The notes: generated from the sequence alone by a model not told the origin. A DNA stretch of 64,000 nucleotides from Batkoa obscura (GCA_030770535.1 JASVEC010000028.1:434001-498000); one strand, 5' to 3'; positions 36,427 through 49,022 are shown, counted from the first letter of the stretch. Translations and numbers: made by a program.

Positions 36427-36520
36427 TTTAAAAAGTTAATTAATTTATTATAAAAAATCAATGAAATTAAAAATGAAATGTAATTATTATTTACAATTGA
36501 AAATAAAGATTCCTAAAAAA
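33637..36520. other. Intergenic region, no gene seen
   Basis: Extremely AT-rich for most of its length, with no coding pattern on either strand. There is a small hairpin (TTTTAGCTTTAAAAAAGCTAAAA, written here in two parts: TTTTAGCTTT and AAAGCTAAAA arms, about 35787-35813). An (AAT)n tract lies near 36396-36422. Confidence 0.5.
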
Positions 36521-37142
36521 CTAATGAGTTTGTTGATAAGCCGGCGGTGAGTTAGCAGCTTCAATATAATTAGGAGGTGGTAAGGTATAAGTAACTCTTT
36601 CAATTTCCCTTTGATATCTACTTCTTTCACTAGCTTCTAAGCGTGCTGCTAAACTACCATTGAGTTTCAAATAACTTTCTTTATCACGTACAGATCTTAA
36701 ATAGTGTATTAAAAACTAAAAAAAGTAAGTCAAACGCTGAATAGTATTAATAATAATAAAAGCTTACATAAAGTTGAGTAACAATAATAAAACTAAAGAA
36801 TAAAAAGATAGTTAAAGAATAAGCAAAAAAATAATTTGAGTCCCTGTAAACATAAAGTACTCCAAATACGATACCCAACAAGATAGGTAATAGTAAAAGT
36901 AAACGAAAACAAAAGGTACGTATAATTACGCGTTTTAGTTCCAATTTTAATTTATTATCCCCATGCATCATCACTTTATAAAAATCTCGATCCAAATCAC
37001 TTCTTAAAGTATAATGCGGTAGTAATTGAAACCCTTGTAAATAATTGACTGTAATGCTAGTAAATTCAGGTGGTGGGGGGTCAGTATGATTGATAGTAGA
37101 CATTTCAATAGTCGTTGTTGGCATCATTGCTTGATTCATCAC
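36521..37142 (-). CDS. Two-helix membrane protein with twin PPxY motifs (PY family member 4, divergent)
   Basis: A 189-residue protein from exons 37142-36768 and 36715-36521. The N-terminus contains PPPPEFTSITVNY. The family motif reads DRDFYKVMMHGDNKLKLELK, followed by helices RLLLLLPILLGIVFGVLYVY and FFAYSLTIFLFFSFIIVTQL. Exon 2 begins FLIHYLRSVRDKESYLKLNG and ends LPPPNYIEAANSPPAYQQTH, with PPNY (172-175) and PPAY (182-185). Exon 2 has the same length (195 nt) as in member 3, and its tail is closest to member 1 (PPAYQQ). Position and phase of the intron are conserved. As for its relatives, binding to WW domains is the only functional prediction I can offer; topology is predicted as both ends cytosolic. 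Confidence 0.85.
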
Positions 37143-38428
37143 CCTTGGATGATCTTGAAATAAAAATAAATTTGTTGCTAAAATTTTTGGAGTTTAAATT
37201 ATTTCTTTTAAAACTTATCAACTTATAAACTGTACCTATTTTCAAGGTCCTAGATTTAACCAATCATTTGTCTTCTATATTTGGAATTAAACCAAGTAAC
37301 TTTTAAAGTTATTTTGGTTGTTAAATTAGCAGAATTGGATTTTAGCCTGATTTTTTAGATTGTTAAATTATAATACAAATCAAGCAATTGTTTATTAATA
37401 AAGTATATCTTTATAATGCTATTATTAAGTTATAAATGAATAAAAAAAATGAAGGTTTTACCTGTCAAAAGCTGATTGTTTACTAGTAAAAATTGGATTG
37501 TAGATTATGTAAAATAACTATAGTTCTAGAAAGAAGATTATTTGGTTGCTATTGTTAGGTAATCTCATATCTAAAACCCTTTTTGCTAAAAAACAATAAT
37601 TCTTGTTGCATAGGTAAAAGTTCATTTGGTCCAAAAATTAAAGTGACCTTCCATTGTGAAATTCTGTTACTGTCGCAGCGCTGTAATTCTAGGCTATTTA
37701 TTTGTCCGAAAAACGAAGCCTACACGAGATTACTTATTTTAATCTTAAATTATTATAAACTAAAAAGATCAAAAGTAAATAAGATTACTGAAGCTATTAA
37801 TAAAAATTATACCAAAAATTAAATATAAATTCAATGCTGGTATTTAAAATCACTTATTATAAACGTTCAAAACTATGTTAAAAACTAATAAAATATTTAT
37901 AATATGAGTAAACCAAATTTATCTACAAATAATGACTCGATTTAAATTTTATGCGGTATTTCAACCAAAATTACTGATTCAATTTTGACGACTAGTGATT
38001 TTTTTAAATGACATTAACGCTTTTTTGAAAATTATTTAACGCTTTCTCATAAATTATTTAGCAGTTTTATCTTTATGAAAATTTCAAATTTTCTGAAATC
38101 AGCAAGCAATTTTGTTAAAGTGGCAATTATAAGAAAAGCCCATAACTGAGTTAGAAATACTGTATTAAAAAGTTGTAAAGGACCTATTTTTACACTTGAA
38201 CCATGTTCCTCTGTCATCTTTTCCCTTTTATTCCTAGAAATAAAACGCTTATGAATTTCTTTATAACTATTTCAAGAGTTTTTTTTTCAAAAAAAATGGG
38301 TAGATCTGAGAATACGAATTTATTTTAGTCAGAATTTCAAATACTCCTTGGTGGTTAAGAGACGTTTCTTATGTACAAGTGATGACTTAGACTTTCATAA
38401 TTTTTCCGTTAAGTCTAAACCTGATGAG
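37143..38428. other. Intergenic region, no gene seen
   Basis: Upstream region of PY family member 4. A 79-codon frame (37583-37822) has no recognisable features and is likely chance. Confidence 0.45.
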
Positions 38429-38791
38429 TTAACCACTTGAGTACCATGGATAAACAATAGTCGCCAGACTTTTGTATACCAAAATTAAATTATGATAGTA
38501 TTGCCCACATATAATTTTAAAGCGAAAATAAAATCATGGTGAACATTGCTTAGATGATTTAAATCAAATTAACCCTTTGGATATTGAGTTCCAAAAAAAC
38601 TGACCAATTGGTATAAAATCGATTAGAAATCATGGTCCAATCGAACAGAATTTTCTTGAGACGCTTGGTACTCAAAGGATTAAGTCAAAGTTAGCCTAGT
38701 TGAGCAAAATTTTGATCTAATTAACTTTTTTTTTCAAAAAAAAACACTTTGGCACAAAAATTTCCAAACAATTCAGTACTCAAGGGGTTAA
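38429..38791. repeat. TTAA-ended inverted repeats, piggyBac-like MITE(s)
   Basis: Four related ends are present: TTAACCACTTGAGTACCA (38429) and TTAACCCTTTGGATATTGAG (38569) in one direction, TTGGTACTCAAAGGATTAA (ending 38683) and CAGTACTCAAGGGGTTAA (ending 38791) in the other. Termini of the form TTAACCCTTTGAGTACC with TTAA targets resemble non-autonomous piggyBac-type elements. The arrangement is either two interleaved elements or one element with duplicated ends. No coding sequence. Confidence 0.45.
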
Positions 38792-39826
38792 TAACAACTG
38801 TTAAAAGTGGGGCTACATTCAAATATTTATTAAATTATTAACTAAATTCAACATGTAGCAAGTTTGTATCGGTATTATTTATATATAGTTACGTCAATAT
38901 TTACGAAATTTTTGAATGTTAATTTTTCATCAAAATGTAATCCTTAAATTTATTAAAGTTAATGGCTCACACTTTTAACCCATTGATTTTGAAAGAAAAG
39001 TGCTTTAAGAAATACGGGTGAAAAATCAAAATCTAAAATCTCTGTTCCTTTTCACGATGAATTTCCTCTCTAAAATCCTTCTTTCAGTGGTGGATGTGAT
39101 TCCTGTCATCACTAATAAACATAAGTTGGCTAGTTTTTCTACAACACTCCTCTTGTAGCTTCCTTTTCACATTGTTTTAATATATGATACAATACAATTA
39201 TATCTTGAAATTTATAAATAGTATTTTATGAGAAATATTCAAATATAAATATAATAGATCTATAAATAAAAACATTTTAAAATAATAGTAGGTCATAAGC
39301 TTACGAAAGCTTGGCCATGAATAAAATTAATTTGAGTTTGACTTTTAAAATATTTTAAATTAATTTATCCCAATAGTGATTTCACTGTTAGAAAATTGAC
39401 TCTTTTTGGCATTATTTTACATCATAATTTTATTTTAGGTCATAATAAAAAGTGGGTTTACAAAATAATATTATTTAAACCTTATTAAGTCGCATGTTGT
39501 ATCCCTTAAATTTAAACCTGTTATTTCGCTGGCAAAAATTGAGCTAAAAATATAACTTCTCCACCTAATGAACCGATTTTCTCGCTATTTCAAACCTGAG
39601 GTATATATTTTGGATGATATCTTAAAAATCTGTACTGCTAAGCATCTAAAAGCATCCTCTTAATAAATCTTGCGTCCCCTTTTTCGAGTTGAACGGTATA
39701 ATTGAAGTATCGACTGTACTAATCATCATCATAAAAAAGGTATAAAAAGGATATAATTGGTTAATAAGATCTAAAGAATAGATCTAAGAATTCCAAATTT
39801 GAAACAAAATTAATTGAATGGCCAAG
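38792..39826. other. Intergenic region, promoter side of the secreted protein gene
   Basis: No gene recognised. Contains the upstream region of the 39.9 kb gene. Confidence 0.45.
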
Positions 39827-39835
39827 TATATAAAG
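39827..39835 (+). promoter_or_regulatory. TATA box of the secreted protein gene
   Basis: TATATAAAG 40 nt upstream of the start codon. The short distance and near-consensus TATA suggest a strong core promoter. Confidence 0.6.
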
Positions 39836-39874
39836 GAAGTAAAGTACATATTTTTAAAGTTACTTTAATCAAAA

Positions 39875-40372
39875 ATGAAATTTAACTTAATTCTCCTTGC
39901 CTCAATTAGTACCATCTTAGCTGCTAATATCGAAAGAAGGGACGATGCCAAGTCAACCGAAACTAGCAGCAGTGCCAAACCTCAACAAACTCCTGAAGAT
40001 TCAGAAGCTGCCAAATGTGTTAAAGAAAAGAAATGTAATGGAGATCTTAGTTGCTTAGCCAGCTGTAACAATGTTCCAAACCCAAGTGATACTCAAGCCC
40101 AAGGTACTACTGACTGTGTAGCCAAATGTGACAAAACCAATACTGAAGAATACGCTAGATGTAGACAAAAATGTATCGATGATATCTACTTAAAGCACCC
40201 AGATTCCAGCAAGAAACCTGATAGTAGTTCAAGTAGTTCTGCTGGTTCTAGCAGTACTACTGGTGCTGATGGCAAACAGACTGCTGTTAAAGGATCTAGT
40301 GCTTCCTCTCAAACTCCTGCCTTTTTCTTATCTTCAGGTCTTTTACTCTCATTAGCCTACTATAACCATTAA
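39875..40372 (+). CDS. Secreted Cys-rich, Ser-rich GPI-anchor candidate
   Basis: A single-exon 165-residue protein with a clear signal peptide (MKFNLILLASISTILAA). A dibasic Kex2-like site follows immediately (NIERRDD). The mature core has eight cysteines in paired spacing (AKCVKEKKC, LSCLASC, TDCVAKC, ARCRQKC), suggesting four disulphides. A Ser-rich stalk follows (DSSSSSSAGSSS), and a short hydrophobic C-terminus (AFFLSSGLLLSLAYY) could be a GPI-attachment signal. It is probably a cell-wall or plasma-membrane surface protein. The pattern is not a canonical CFEM domain, although also built on eight Cys, and I do not recognise the family. The codons are less AT-biased than in neighbouring genes and there is a good TATA box, both typical of high expression. 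Confidence 0.85.
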   Translation: MKFNLILLASISTILAANIERRDDAKSTETSSSAKPQQTPEDSEAAKCVKEKKCNGDLSCLASCNNVPNPSDTQAQGTTDCVAKCDKTNTEEYARCRQKCIDDIYLKHPDSSKKPDSSSSSSAGSSSTTGADGKQTAVKGSSASSQTPAFFLSSGLLLSLAYYNH

Positions 40373-43329
40373 TTAATTTGTACCTAATTTTTGCATTTAA
40401 TGTATATCCTCTAATAAATATTAAATAATAATTATACCCAATATATGTACCTCATTATCTTCATTTATTACTTTTATGTTTAGATAAAGTGAATTAATCA
40501 AAGCTTAATCAGATTAACTATATCAAACATATTCATTAAAATAAACAAAAGACTAAAAGTGATTTTAAATGATATACTAATAAGTTTTAAAATGTATAGT
40601 TAAAGGATTTGATATATAATTGCTTAATGATATATGTTTGCTTCTTGGCATCGGTCTTCTAATACTTCATTTTGGTTATTGATCTTTAAGGGGAGATTAT
40701 TTAATGAATTTTGTGATAATTGCCTGCAAGTTCATTGATATATTATAAAACTTATCCTTGAAGTAAATTAATTAATGCTTAAAGCAGGTCTTTTGGAATT
40801 ATTTAAGAAATCATGCTTAAAGACATTTTTACTACTGATCTAATTTAACATAACCAAACTTTTTAATTTGTCATTGTTTTTATTTAAAAATTCACCAATA
40901 GTACCAAAGATTGCTATGGTCAGAATCTCAAAGTGAATCAAATAATAATTAAAAAATTTAGTTATGTTTAAATTGAATCAGTAATAAGACCAAAAATTTA
41001 CTTCAGAGTGCACCCATAAATATTTAATAAGCTCCGTAAATTAAGATAAGAAGGTAACATGATATTCTAAATAGATCAAAATAAAATTAAAATTCGATTT
41101 TGTGATCCAGTTGAATGTGATATTACAGAAGTATTTTGTAAATATGATGTCATATGACAACTTTAGCTATTTTCGTGTTTTTTAAACCTCTATTAGGCTA
41201 AAGGCAGCAGAAGATTTTGTGTAAAAAAGATAGAAAAAGAGGAAGACTAACTATAATAGAACGAAAAAATTATGAATTTCAAAAGGTCGTCCTGGAGATA
41301 AGTTTAAGATCTGAAAAATACTCAGTAATAGTCTTTTGGGGGTAATTGAGTGTCACCAATAGTGAATTAAAAGAGCCCAAACCTACTATTGTTAGGAAAA
41401 GGGTATTTAAAGGAAGAGTCATTAGTGTTTAATGAGCAAATTAAATTGAACTTGCTTAAGCAATGGCAGGATTAATAGCAGCTAATAATTTTCCAAAATC
41501 CCCACCTCTTTGTTATCTTTTTATGATTCTGTTGTATTAATAGTAATTACTAAGATTATTTTTTCAAATATACAAATAGAGTAAAAGTGCGATTAAATAA
41601 TATTTATGAGCTTATAATATAACATTAAAGATAGTTAATTCTACTGATGTATCCGTTTTGAAGCATTTTATTTATATAAACAAATTAAATTATAACTTCT
41701 CTTTTGAATCGTATAGTATAGTGCAAGAAAACTATATTAAATTTTAAATAAAGTATAGATTCTATAATTAATATTATTGCTTATAATAGTATTCTAAAGC
41801 GGACAGTGTTTCCGATTATAAATTATTTTTTCAAATGCTACAAAAATAATTTATTAAACATATTTGTAAATAAACATTTATAAACAATAAGTTAATAAAA
41901 AGCTTACTATTATCAATTTTTTTAATTTTTTACAAAAAAATTATCCTATTTTAAAACTGATAAATTAAATAATATTAATAAAGAATTACACTAACATAAG
42001 AGAATGTCTTTTTTAATTTCATTTTTTTATCCAATTTCATGCTACAAAAAAGCTAGACAATTTATTTGTAAATTTATGTAAAATAACATTCATTATAAAA
42101 AATATTTAAACATACATCTAAAAATCTTAACATCATAAATATCTTTGGCTAGACTTTACTTTGAAATAGTAGAGCTAAAGGTTTATAATTATATACTTAC
42201 ATAGCAAAATCTTAATTATAGTTCAACAACAATTTAATGATAATTATATAAAAGAATAACTTCAATAAAAAATGTTTAAAAACGTCTTCCTTTAGCATAT
42301 AGGAGCGTTTTTTGTATTAGGATTAACTAATAGTATTCTTTAAATTTTATATTACTTGAGTAATGAACGAACATATGAAACAAAAAGGACATTCCCAAAT
42401 ACCATAATAGCCAAAGAATAATCCCAAGGATGAAAATACAATAGTTTTATGTTAACGGAATGCTTGAATTAACTACAAATATTGCTATAATATTAAAATA
42501 GTCTATAATTACAATAGCTAATACAAGAATTAAAATGAGTCATTTTAAAAAAAAATAGCTGTAATTTATTACTCAAAAGGTGTGGGTTTTATCCTTTGAG
42601 GTTATATTTTACGCTGAGGGGAAGCTTATTCTAAAACATAATGTACCATTACAACTAAATATCAGCTTTGAAACATAGCCTAGGCCGGATTAGCTAATAA
42701 TGTATATGATGGATTAAGTTTTAAAACAATAACGCATGAGAATGGATTATTTATTTGCATTGTAATAATGACTAAAATTTAATATTAATGATACATTTAA
42801 TTTAAAAGGGTTGAACTAAATGTTAATCTAAGTTTGATAGATTTATTTTAAAGAACAGATATATTTCCATTGTATAAGTTCGGATAAATTTAGTGTCTTT
42901 AAGCCATTTTTTAGCGGGAACGTACCTGAGGCATTGTAGTACTATTTATATTAAATTAAGCTGTTATTTTACAGCTTACTAAATAGTTTATTGATAAATT
43001 GGGATATTAAAAAATCGATAGTGAAACTAGTATACAACTTGCGTAATTATAAGCTTTTTTGTATGTGGGGTATACAAATATATATCAATATGGGATAATA
43101 TAATGAGTAGGATAATACCGTATTAAAGAATTATATTATGTAATTAAATAGCCCAGAAATAGATATTTTATTAACAATAAATACAACTTAAAAATGAGAA
43201 CTGGAGCAGAAGGAAATAGTACAGGACGAATATAAATCATATAATTTAACTACCACTATAATTAATCCTCTTATTATACTTTTAGAATAGTAGCTACATA
43301 TCATAATAGTCGTCATTAATTAACGTAGG
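40373..43329. other. Intergenic region, no gene seen
   Basis: Long gene-free stretch between the secreted protein and bZIP genes (convergent 3' ends). No repeat family member or coding pattern recognised. Confidence 0.45.
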
Positions 43330-44115
43330 TTATTTTTGACTTAATTCATTTTGAGGTGGTGGATTCGCTAGCCCTTGAATGTTATTTTGGTATACTGGAC
43401 AATATTGATGATGATTAAGTAGAGAAGTGAGTTCTTGAATTTGTTGATTTAAACTATCACGGGTAATCTCTAATTGTCGATTTTGTTGCTGAAGTAACTG
43501 GAACTTTAACATCATTGTTTCTTGATTCTTTTTCTTTCGAAGGCGACATTTGAGTGCAGCTAAAACCATAAGTACATATTTTTTAAACAAACCCCAATAT
43601 AAACCTACCTTGTCTATTACGTTCCAAAAACAATATCTTTTTCTCATCCAAGTTGTCAATAGGCTTACGTTTTCTTCCACCTCCACCTTTACGAGTACCA
43701 GTTTGTAAGAATGGAAACTGATTAGCTACGAATCTGGATTGCAACCCAGTTTGATCTGAACTTGGTTGCATGTATTGAGTGGAGTTATAAGGTACTCCTA
43801 CTAAACTACTATTCTGTTGAGGTGGAGCCATATTAACCATTTGTTGTTGATGATTAAACGTAACTTGTCTAAACCTATCATTAATATCCGACTGAGAGTA
43901 TGCCCCTTGTGTATTCATACTAGGGGGAACTTGATTGTGCATCATATAATTATTATCTACTTGGAGGGGAAATGTACTATATTGAGGTCCACTGTGATAT
44001 TGGTAATGAGCTAATTGACTAGATTGATTATAATTATCTACAATAAGTTAAAAAATGAGTCTTGATTTTATAGTATCCATTTACCTAATGGTAACTTTTG
44101 GGAAGAAGTAAGCAT
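43330..44115 (-). CDS. bZIP transcription factor, CREB/ATF-like
   Basis: A 229-residue nuclear regulator from exons 44115-44085, 44037-43609 and 43559-43330. The N-terminal half is Gln/Asn/Pro-rich, a likely activation or flexible region. The basic region is assembled across intron 2: KKILFLERNRQ in exon 2 and AALKCRLRKKKNQ in exon 3, giving the diagnostic NRQAALKCR (NxxAAxxCR) of Atf1/CREB-type bZIPs, which bind CRE-like sites. The leucine zipper follows (LKFQLLQQQNRQLEITRDSL and NQQIQELTSLL). A basic KGGGGRKRK patch just upstream of it may be a nuclear localisation signal. There are no kinase-docking motifs I can identify. Family placement is good; the target pathway (stress, cAMP or other) is not determinable. 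Confidence 0.9.
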
Positions 44116-46886
44116 TATTGTTATTCTATTGATTTATAAAAGCACTGCTTATTTTTCCTAAAATAAAAAATTAGAATACTATTCGATATTCTCTTTTATA
44201 GCGCTCTTTCATTGGGTATACGAAATAATGATAAGCCAACTATTCCTTAATTAGGAGTATAAACAGGAATAATAAGACAGGTTTTTATCATTCTGCATCT
44301 TTTGAGAATTAATAAATTACCTTAATGTATTATTTTATTTTTTGGTTAAAATATTTTCAAATCTAAATTGATTTTTTTTCTTCTTTCCACTATTTATATC
44401 TTTTATCAAAACGTTCTCTTATTTAATTTTAATACTTTATTTTGACTTAAGCTGCTTATAAATATGCATAGTCTGTGAATATGAAATCATAACTATGAAA
44501 TCATAGATCTTCTACCCATACTCGTCTTGGCTCGATTTCATTTGTTGCTAACTATATCATACTTTAATCCAAACAGCTGTTTTAGTTTTAGGTCAATAAT
44601 GATTGGTTAATGATGAAATCATATTGCAACTCGTTTAATTAATTAGCTTTTATTTAGAAATGAAAAGGTATAAATTATAGTATTTTTGGATAATAAAATT
44701 GATTATGAATCATAGTAGTAGCTTTCGAGATCAAGTTTCCGAATTGAAACCAAATTCGATCATATCGATAAAGTATGAAATAATTTCCTTAATTTCAACT
44801 AATTAGAAGGGACCAGCTTATTTTTCATTTGTTAAAATAGTAATGATGATTTGTTTTTTTTAAAGCCAACTTCCGATTTTATAATTAAAGTTTTTAATTC
44901 AAATAATTTATGTTGCCTAAAACATTTAAACAATTAAATGTATGATATTACATGAAATTATATCATCATAATATATCTACTCGTATATTATTATTCTTAC
45001 CAAAGGACGTTTAATTGTATAATCCTAATAATTATGCAAATAAGTCAGAATAAATTTATGTGAGTTACTGGGGTCGAGATCATATGAAAGTTATTGTCAC
45101 CTCACCTTTAACTGTCATCTTGCGCTATAAATAACAGTAAATATACTTAAAAAAATTAATAAAACGAGGATGAATCCATTTTTAACATTTTTTAGCGTAT
45201 ACTTGGAGATAGCTAATACTTTCTATCCAATAAAATAATATCTTTTTATTAGAGGATTTTGAAAATATACTTATCAAAATATAATTAATTTAAGAGTCCT
45301 TACCACTTATTTGTTTAATGCAAGGTATTTATTATATAACATTTAATAAAAAAATTGACCCAACATAGCTATTGCATTAACAATACAAGAATTTGTTCAT
45401 TTTAAGAATTAAACATAAGAATTAAACATAAGAATTTAAGTTCAATACATATTAAGTTACGAATATCAATTCATTTTTTCATATGAATTTTTTTTATATA
45501 GAAATAAATTTGAATAAATGTTCAATTCTCTTAGATTTTTAGAGATCATTATAAGAATTTTTGGTATTTTACAAAAGGTAGCATTATTATCCAAAGTTTA
45601 GTAATAGTATAAATATAACTTTACTATCAAGCCTAATTTTAATTTAAAGTCATCAGTGCCACCAATGCTTTAACCTTACAACTTATAGCGACCCTTGAAA
45701 AGAACCCCAATTTAATTGTTCTAATCGACTTAATTTAGTTTCGTACTAATAAAAAAAATAGTAGTTGTAAAAGTAGTAGAACCAACTGTACTTGTGATTT
45801 CAAAAATAACTATTATTTTTAGGTAAGTTTTTAGAATCATTATTATTAAGGTAAACAAATTACTAAATCTTTATTTTTTTAAAATGTTTTATAAATAGCT
45901 CAAACTATATTGACTTTTGTTATAAATTCAAGTAACGTAAATATTGTTTACAATTAGTTTGGTATAATTTTAGCTAGTATCCATTATTAAGGTAATCTTT
46001 TTAAATGAAAATGTTAATTATAAACTTCATAGTTTAAAGTGATTTTATAAAGCACCGTTTTTTATTAACATTGCTTATGTTAAAAGATTAGAAAGCTATT
46101 GTTATTAAAGGATACTGTCTAAACATCTAACAAAAGTAATAATTTACAAATTTTACACCTTTTTCATAAAGAAATGAGGCTGTAAAGAGATCCTTTATAT
46201 CAATCTTTATATTAAAATTCAATCCTTCTCAAGTGTTAACAGTTATGATGCTTTATATACAACTTATTTTTCTACTTTATGCAAACGGTAATGATATTTT
46301 ATTACCACATTGTTTACAAATTAATGCTTAACTTTATGATCAAATGCTATGCAAAATTTCCGTTATTTAAATTCCCCATTAAAATGATTTAATTTTTCTG
46401 TTTCAATTTTGAAATGTTATTTATAGCTAATTAACTTAAAGCTTAGCATTAAGATCATTTTTCACAGAAGTAAGTTTCTGTTATTGAATTTCAATCAATG
46501 TATCATTGTATTTGCTTATGTGTTATGTTAATTGTTTATTTTTTATTTTAAAAAAATACTAATATTTTAAATTTTGTATAGAATCTCATTTAGTCAACAA
46601 TAACTTACAAAGTTTTTACATGAATTTTTGGCTATTTATTGTATTTAATGTTTTTAAACATTGATTTGTTTTACTTTTAAATTTTAACTTTAATAACAGA
46701 AAAGGATACAAACATTCCTTTCATTTCTTTCATTACCACAAGCCTTCACCAAAACTATAAGTCTTAGGATCATTCACTCCACATATACCAAACTTTCAGC
46801 TAATCACTAGATAACCTCATCTAAAGCAGTCGCTTCCTTTTTTCATGTTTAGGTAGCTTTATAAAAAGTTCAATTTCAAGCTATAA
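44116..46886. other. Intergenic region, no gene seen
   Basis: Promoter side of the bZIP gene, then a gene-free AT-rich stretch. A short tandem repeat AGAATTAAACATA occurs near 45409-45440. Nothing else recognised. Confidence 0.45.
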
Positions 46887-46990
46887 TATGGGATGTTTTT
46901 TTTGGTTTTATCACTTTTTCCATTTTTTAAGTGCTATTTGAGCGGAAAATTTGTTAGTAAAATTCTTAAACAAAAAAATACATTCCCATA
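46887..46990 (-). mobile_element. MITE, ATATGGGG family, copy 7
   Basis: A 104 bp copy in orientation B: TATGGGATGT start, TTGGTTTTATCAC, AAGTGCTATTTGAG, end ACATTCCCATA. Confidence 0.8.
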
Positions 46991-47291
46991 TAGTATATAA
47001 AACTTTAAATTTCAACTTTATTTTAATTTCTAAAATAAATTTGATTCCTCCTAGAAGCTTTCATCCATTTGATAGCTATTTCTTTATAAACTTTGTCTGG
47101 ATAAGAATCGCAAAAGGAGAGAAATCATTGCTTTGTAGTTGGTCAATCCTATTATTTAAATATTTTATTTGCTAATAAATTTCCACTTGAAAACTATCTC
47201 TTTTAAGTGTTAAAAAAAGATTCTAATTTAATTGATAAACTCAAAAAAATTCAATTTAAATTATCATAATTTAATATATTTAAACAAACAT

Positions 47292-48606
47292 TTATAACCT
47301 TCTCATAAAATTAGAAACCATAGTATCTTCTGTAGTAGCTATTGATTGAGAGGCTTCTGGATTAGGAATTGCTATACAAGTATCGGAAGAATGTTCATCA
47401 CGATCAAATTCAACTGTATATAGAAATTAATAAAATTAATAAAACTAATAATAACAACAATAAGAATTAATTACTATTTTCTTCGATTCTTCTACTAGTC
47501 AAATATTTATATTTCAATCTTAAATAAATTTTTTTAATTGCTGAATAGACTGTTGGATCACAACAAAAAGCCAAAAAATTTAATGTACCAGCAAAGGGTA
47601 ATACCAACAAAGACCATTGATCTAGAGCTTCATTTTCTTGACTATTAAGATCATAATAAAATTGAGAAATAATACCAGGGAATTGAGTAACTACCATAAC
47701 TAAAGGGTATAATAAACTAAATAAAAATTATCAATAATTAAAGATGAAATTTAAATAAAGAATTACATTCTGTATGCTAAAATTCTCACACTATTTTCTG
47801 CCTTTTTAGATGTTTTTGTATTACGAAAATATTTGTGTTTCTTTATCAAAGCAGCACCTTGATTCAATTTGAATACAACAATAATTACAATAATTATTAA
47901 ATAAAGCATACATAAAAAGCGCCAAATTTGATTTGCATAAAAATCTAACATTTTACCATAATATAATCCATATTCACTATCTGCAATATAACATCCATAA
48001 TATTCACTATAACCTAATAAACCTAAGGCTATTCTATAGTTACTAAGAACATTTTGAAAAAAATAATTCAAGTTAATTTACCTAATGGTGGAATAGAAAT
48101 TAATAATGCAAGGATTAATGGAAGTAACCAATAACAAGCTTCCAATCTGGTAGTAATTATTTGATTGTTAAGAAAGATTAATTGAAGATTAACAGCAATC
48201 GATACATTTAAGAAAGCATAAAATAAATTAAAAAATAAAGCTAAATAACCGCGAGAAGTACAAGCAACACCTGGTACTGCTGGTGATATTGATTTCCAAT
48301 AAGCTCCCCCATGTAACCATACATCATAAACAGATAAACCAGTTTGTAATCTTAAAGATACTCGATCAACTAATCGGAAGTCATATATTGCTATAAAGAT
48401 AGAAATTAGTGCTACTTTATATCATAGGTTAGTAGTAATTGGTAAGTAGTATTGAGTCAATAATATAGAATGTTTAGAAAATAAAAAGAATTACATATGA
48501 TTATCATAAATAAAATGACTAAAAGGGCTAATCCAAGTGAAATTCTAGATACGATAGGGTAATAACTAGTAACTAAAAACATAGCAAATGTGGATGGTTG
48601 ATTCAT
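47292..48606 (-). CDS. Seven-helix receptor, cAMP-receptor-like/Git3-like GPCR, copy A
   Basis: A plasma-membrane receptor of 348 residues from five exons: 48606-48495, 48390-48082, 48028-47767, 47716-47475 and 47413-47292. Seven hydrophobic segments are apparent, starting with ISLGLALLVILFMIIIC. An RxxTG-type loop (DRVSLRLQTGLSVYDVWLHG) follows helix 1. Conserved blocks are GVACTSRGYLALFFNLFYA, GYSEYYGCYIADSEYGLYYG (a Cys likely to bridge to the first loop), FYANQIWRFLC and DQWSLLVLPFAGTLNFLAF. The acidic/Ser-rich cytosolic tail (DEHSSDTC) suits desensitisation. The layout resembles Dictyostelium cAR-like and fungal Gpr1/Git3-like receptors; the ligand is unknown. It is the inverted paralogue of the gene at 49.9 kb, with the first two exons of identical length (112 and 309 nt). 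Confidence 0.82.
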
Positions 48607-48921
48607 TTTAGTTATTAGTGAATTTCAATTAACTTTTGAAATTTTGAAATAATTTTGGTTGATTATGTTTATACAGTAATAAAAGATAGAAATAAAAGAA
48701 AATGATAACTATTTTTTTATTATGCTTAATTATTATCAAAGATGCATTAGATAGTCTTATTAATTTTATAGATATATAATTAATATAGAACGATTATTAT
48801 ATTTAATATATTTGTTCTTTACTGGGATTTTTATTTCATTGAATTATTATTTTATTTCCTATATATTACTTTTGTTCTTTCGGTTAAAATTGCTCATTCA
48901 ATCATAATTTAGATTCAGACA

Positions 48922-49022
48922 TATGGGGATGTATTTTTTTAAGAATTTTACTAACAAATTTTCCGCTCAAATAGCGCTTAAAAAATGGAAAAAATAATGA
49001 AACCCAAAAAAACATCCTCATA
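48922..49022 (+). mobile_element. MITE, ATATGGGG family, copy 8
   Basis: A 101 bp copy in orientation A (TATGGGGATGT, CAAATAGCGCTTAAAAAATGG, end ACATCCTCATA). Confidence 0.85.

Noticed and set aside
37583-37822. 79-codon plus-strand frame
   Set aside because: Lacks any motif, signal or splice context; length compatible with chance in spacer.
46951-47175. 74-codon plus-strand frame
   Set aside because: Begins inside MITE copy 7 and continues into spacer; no recognisable product.
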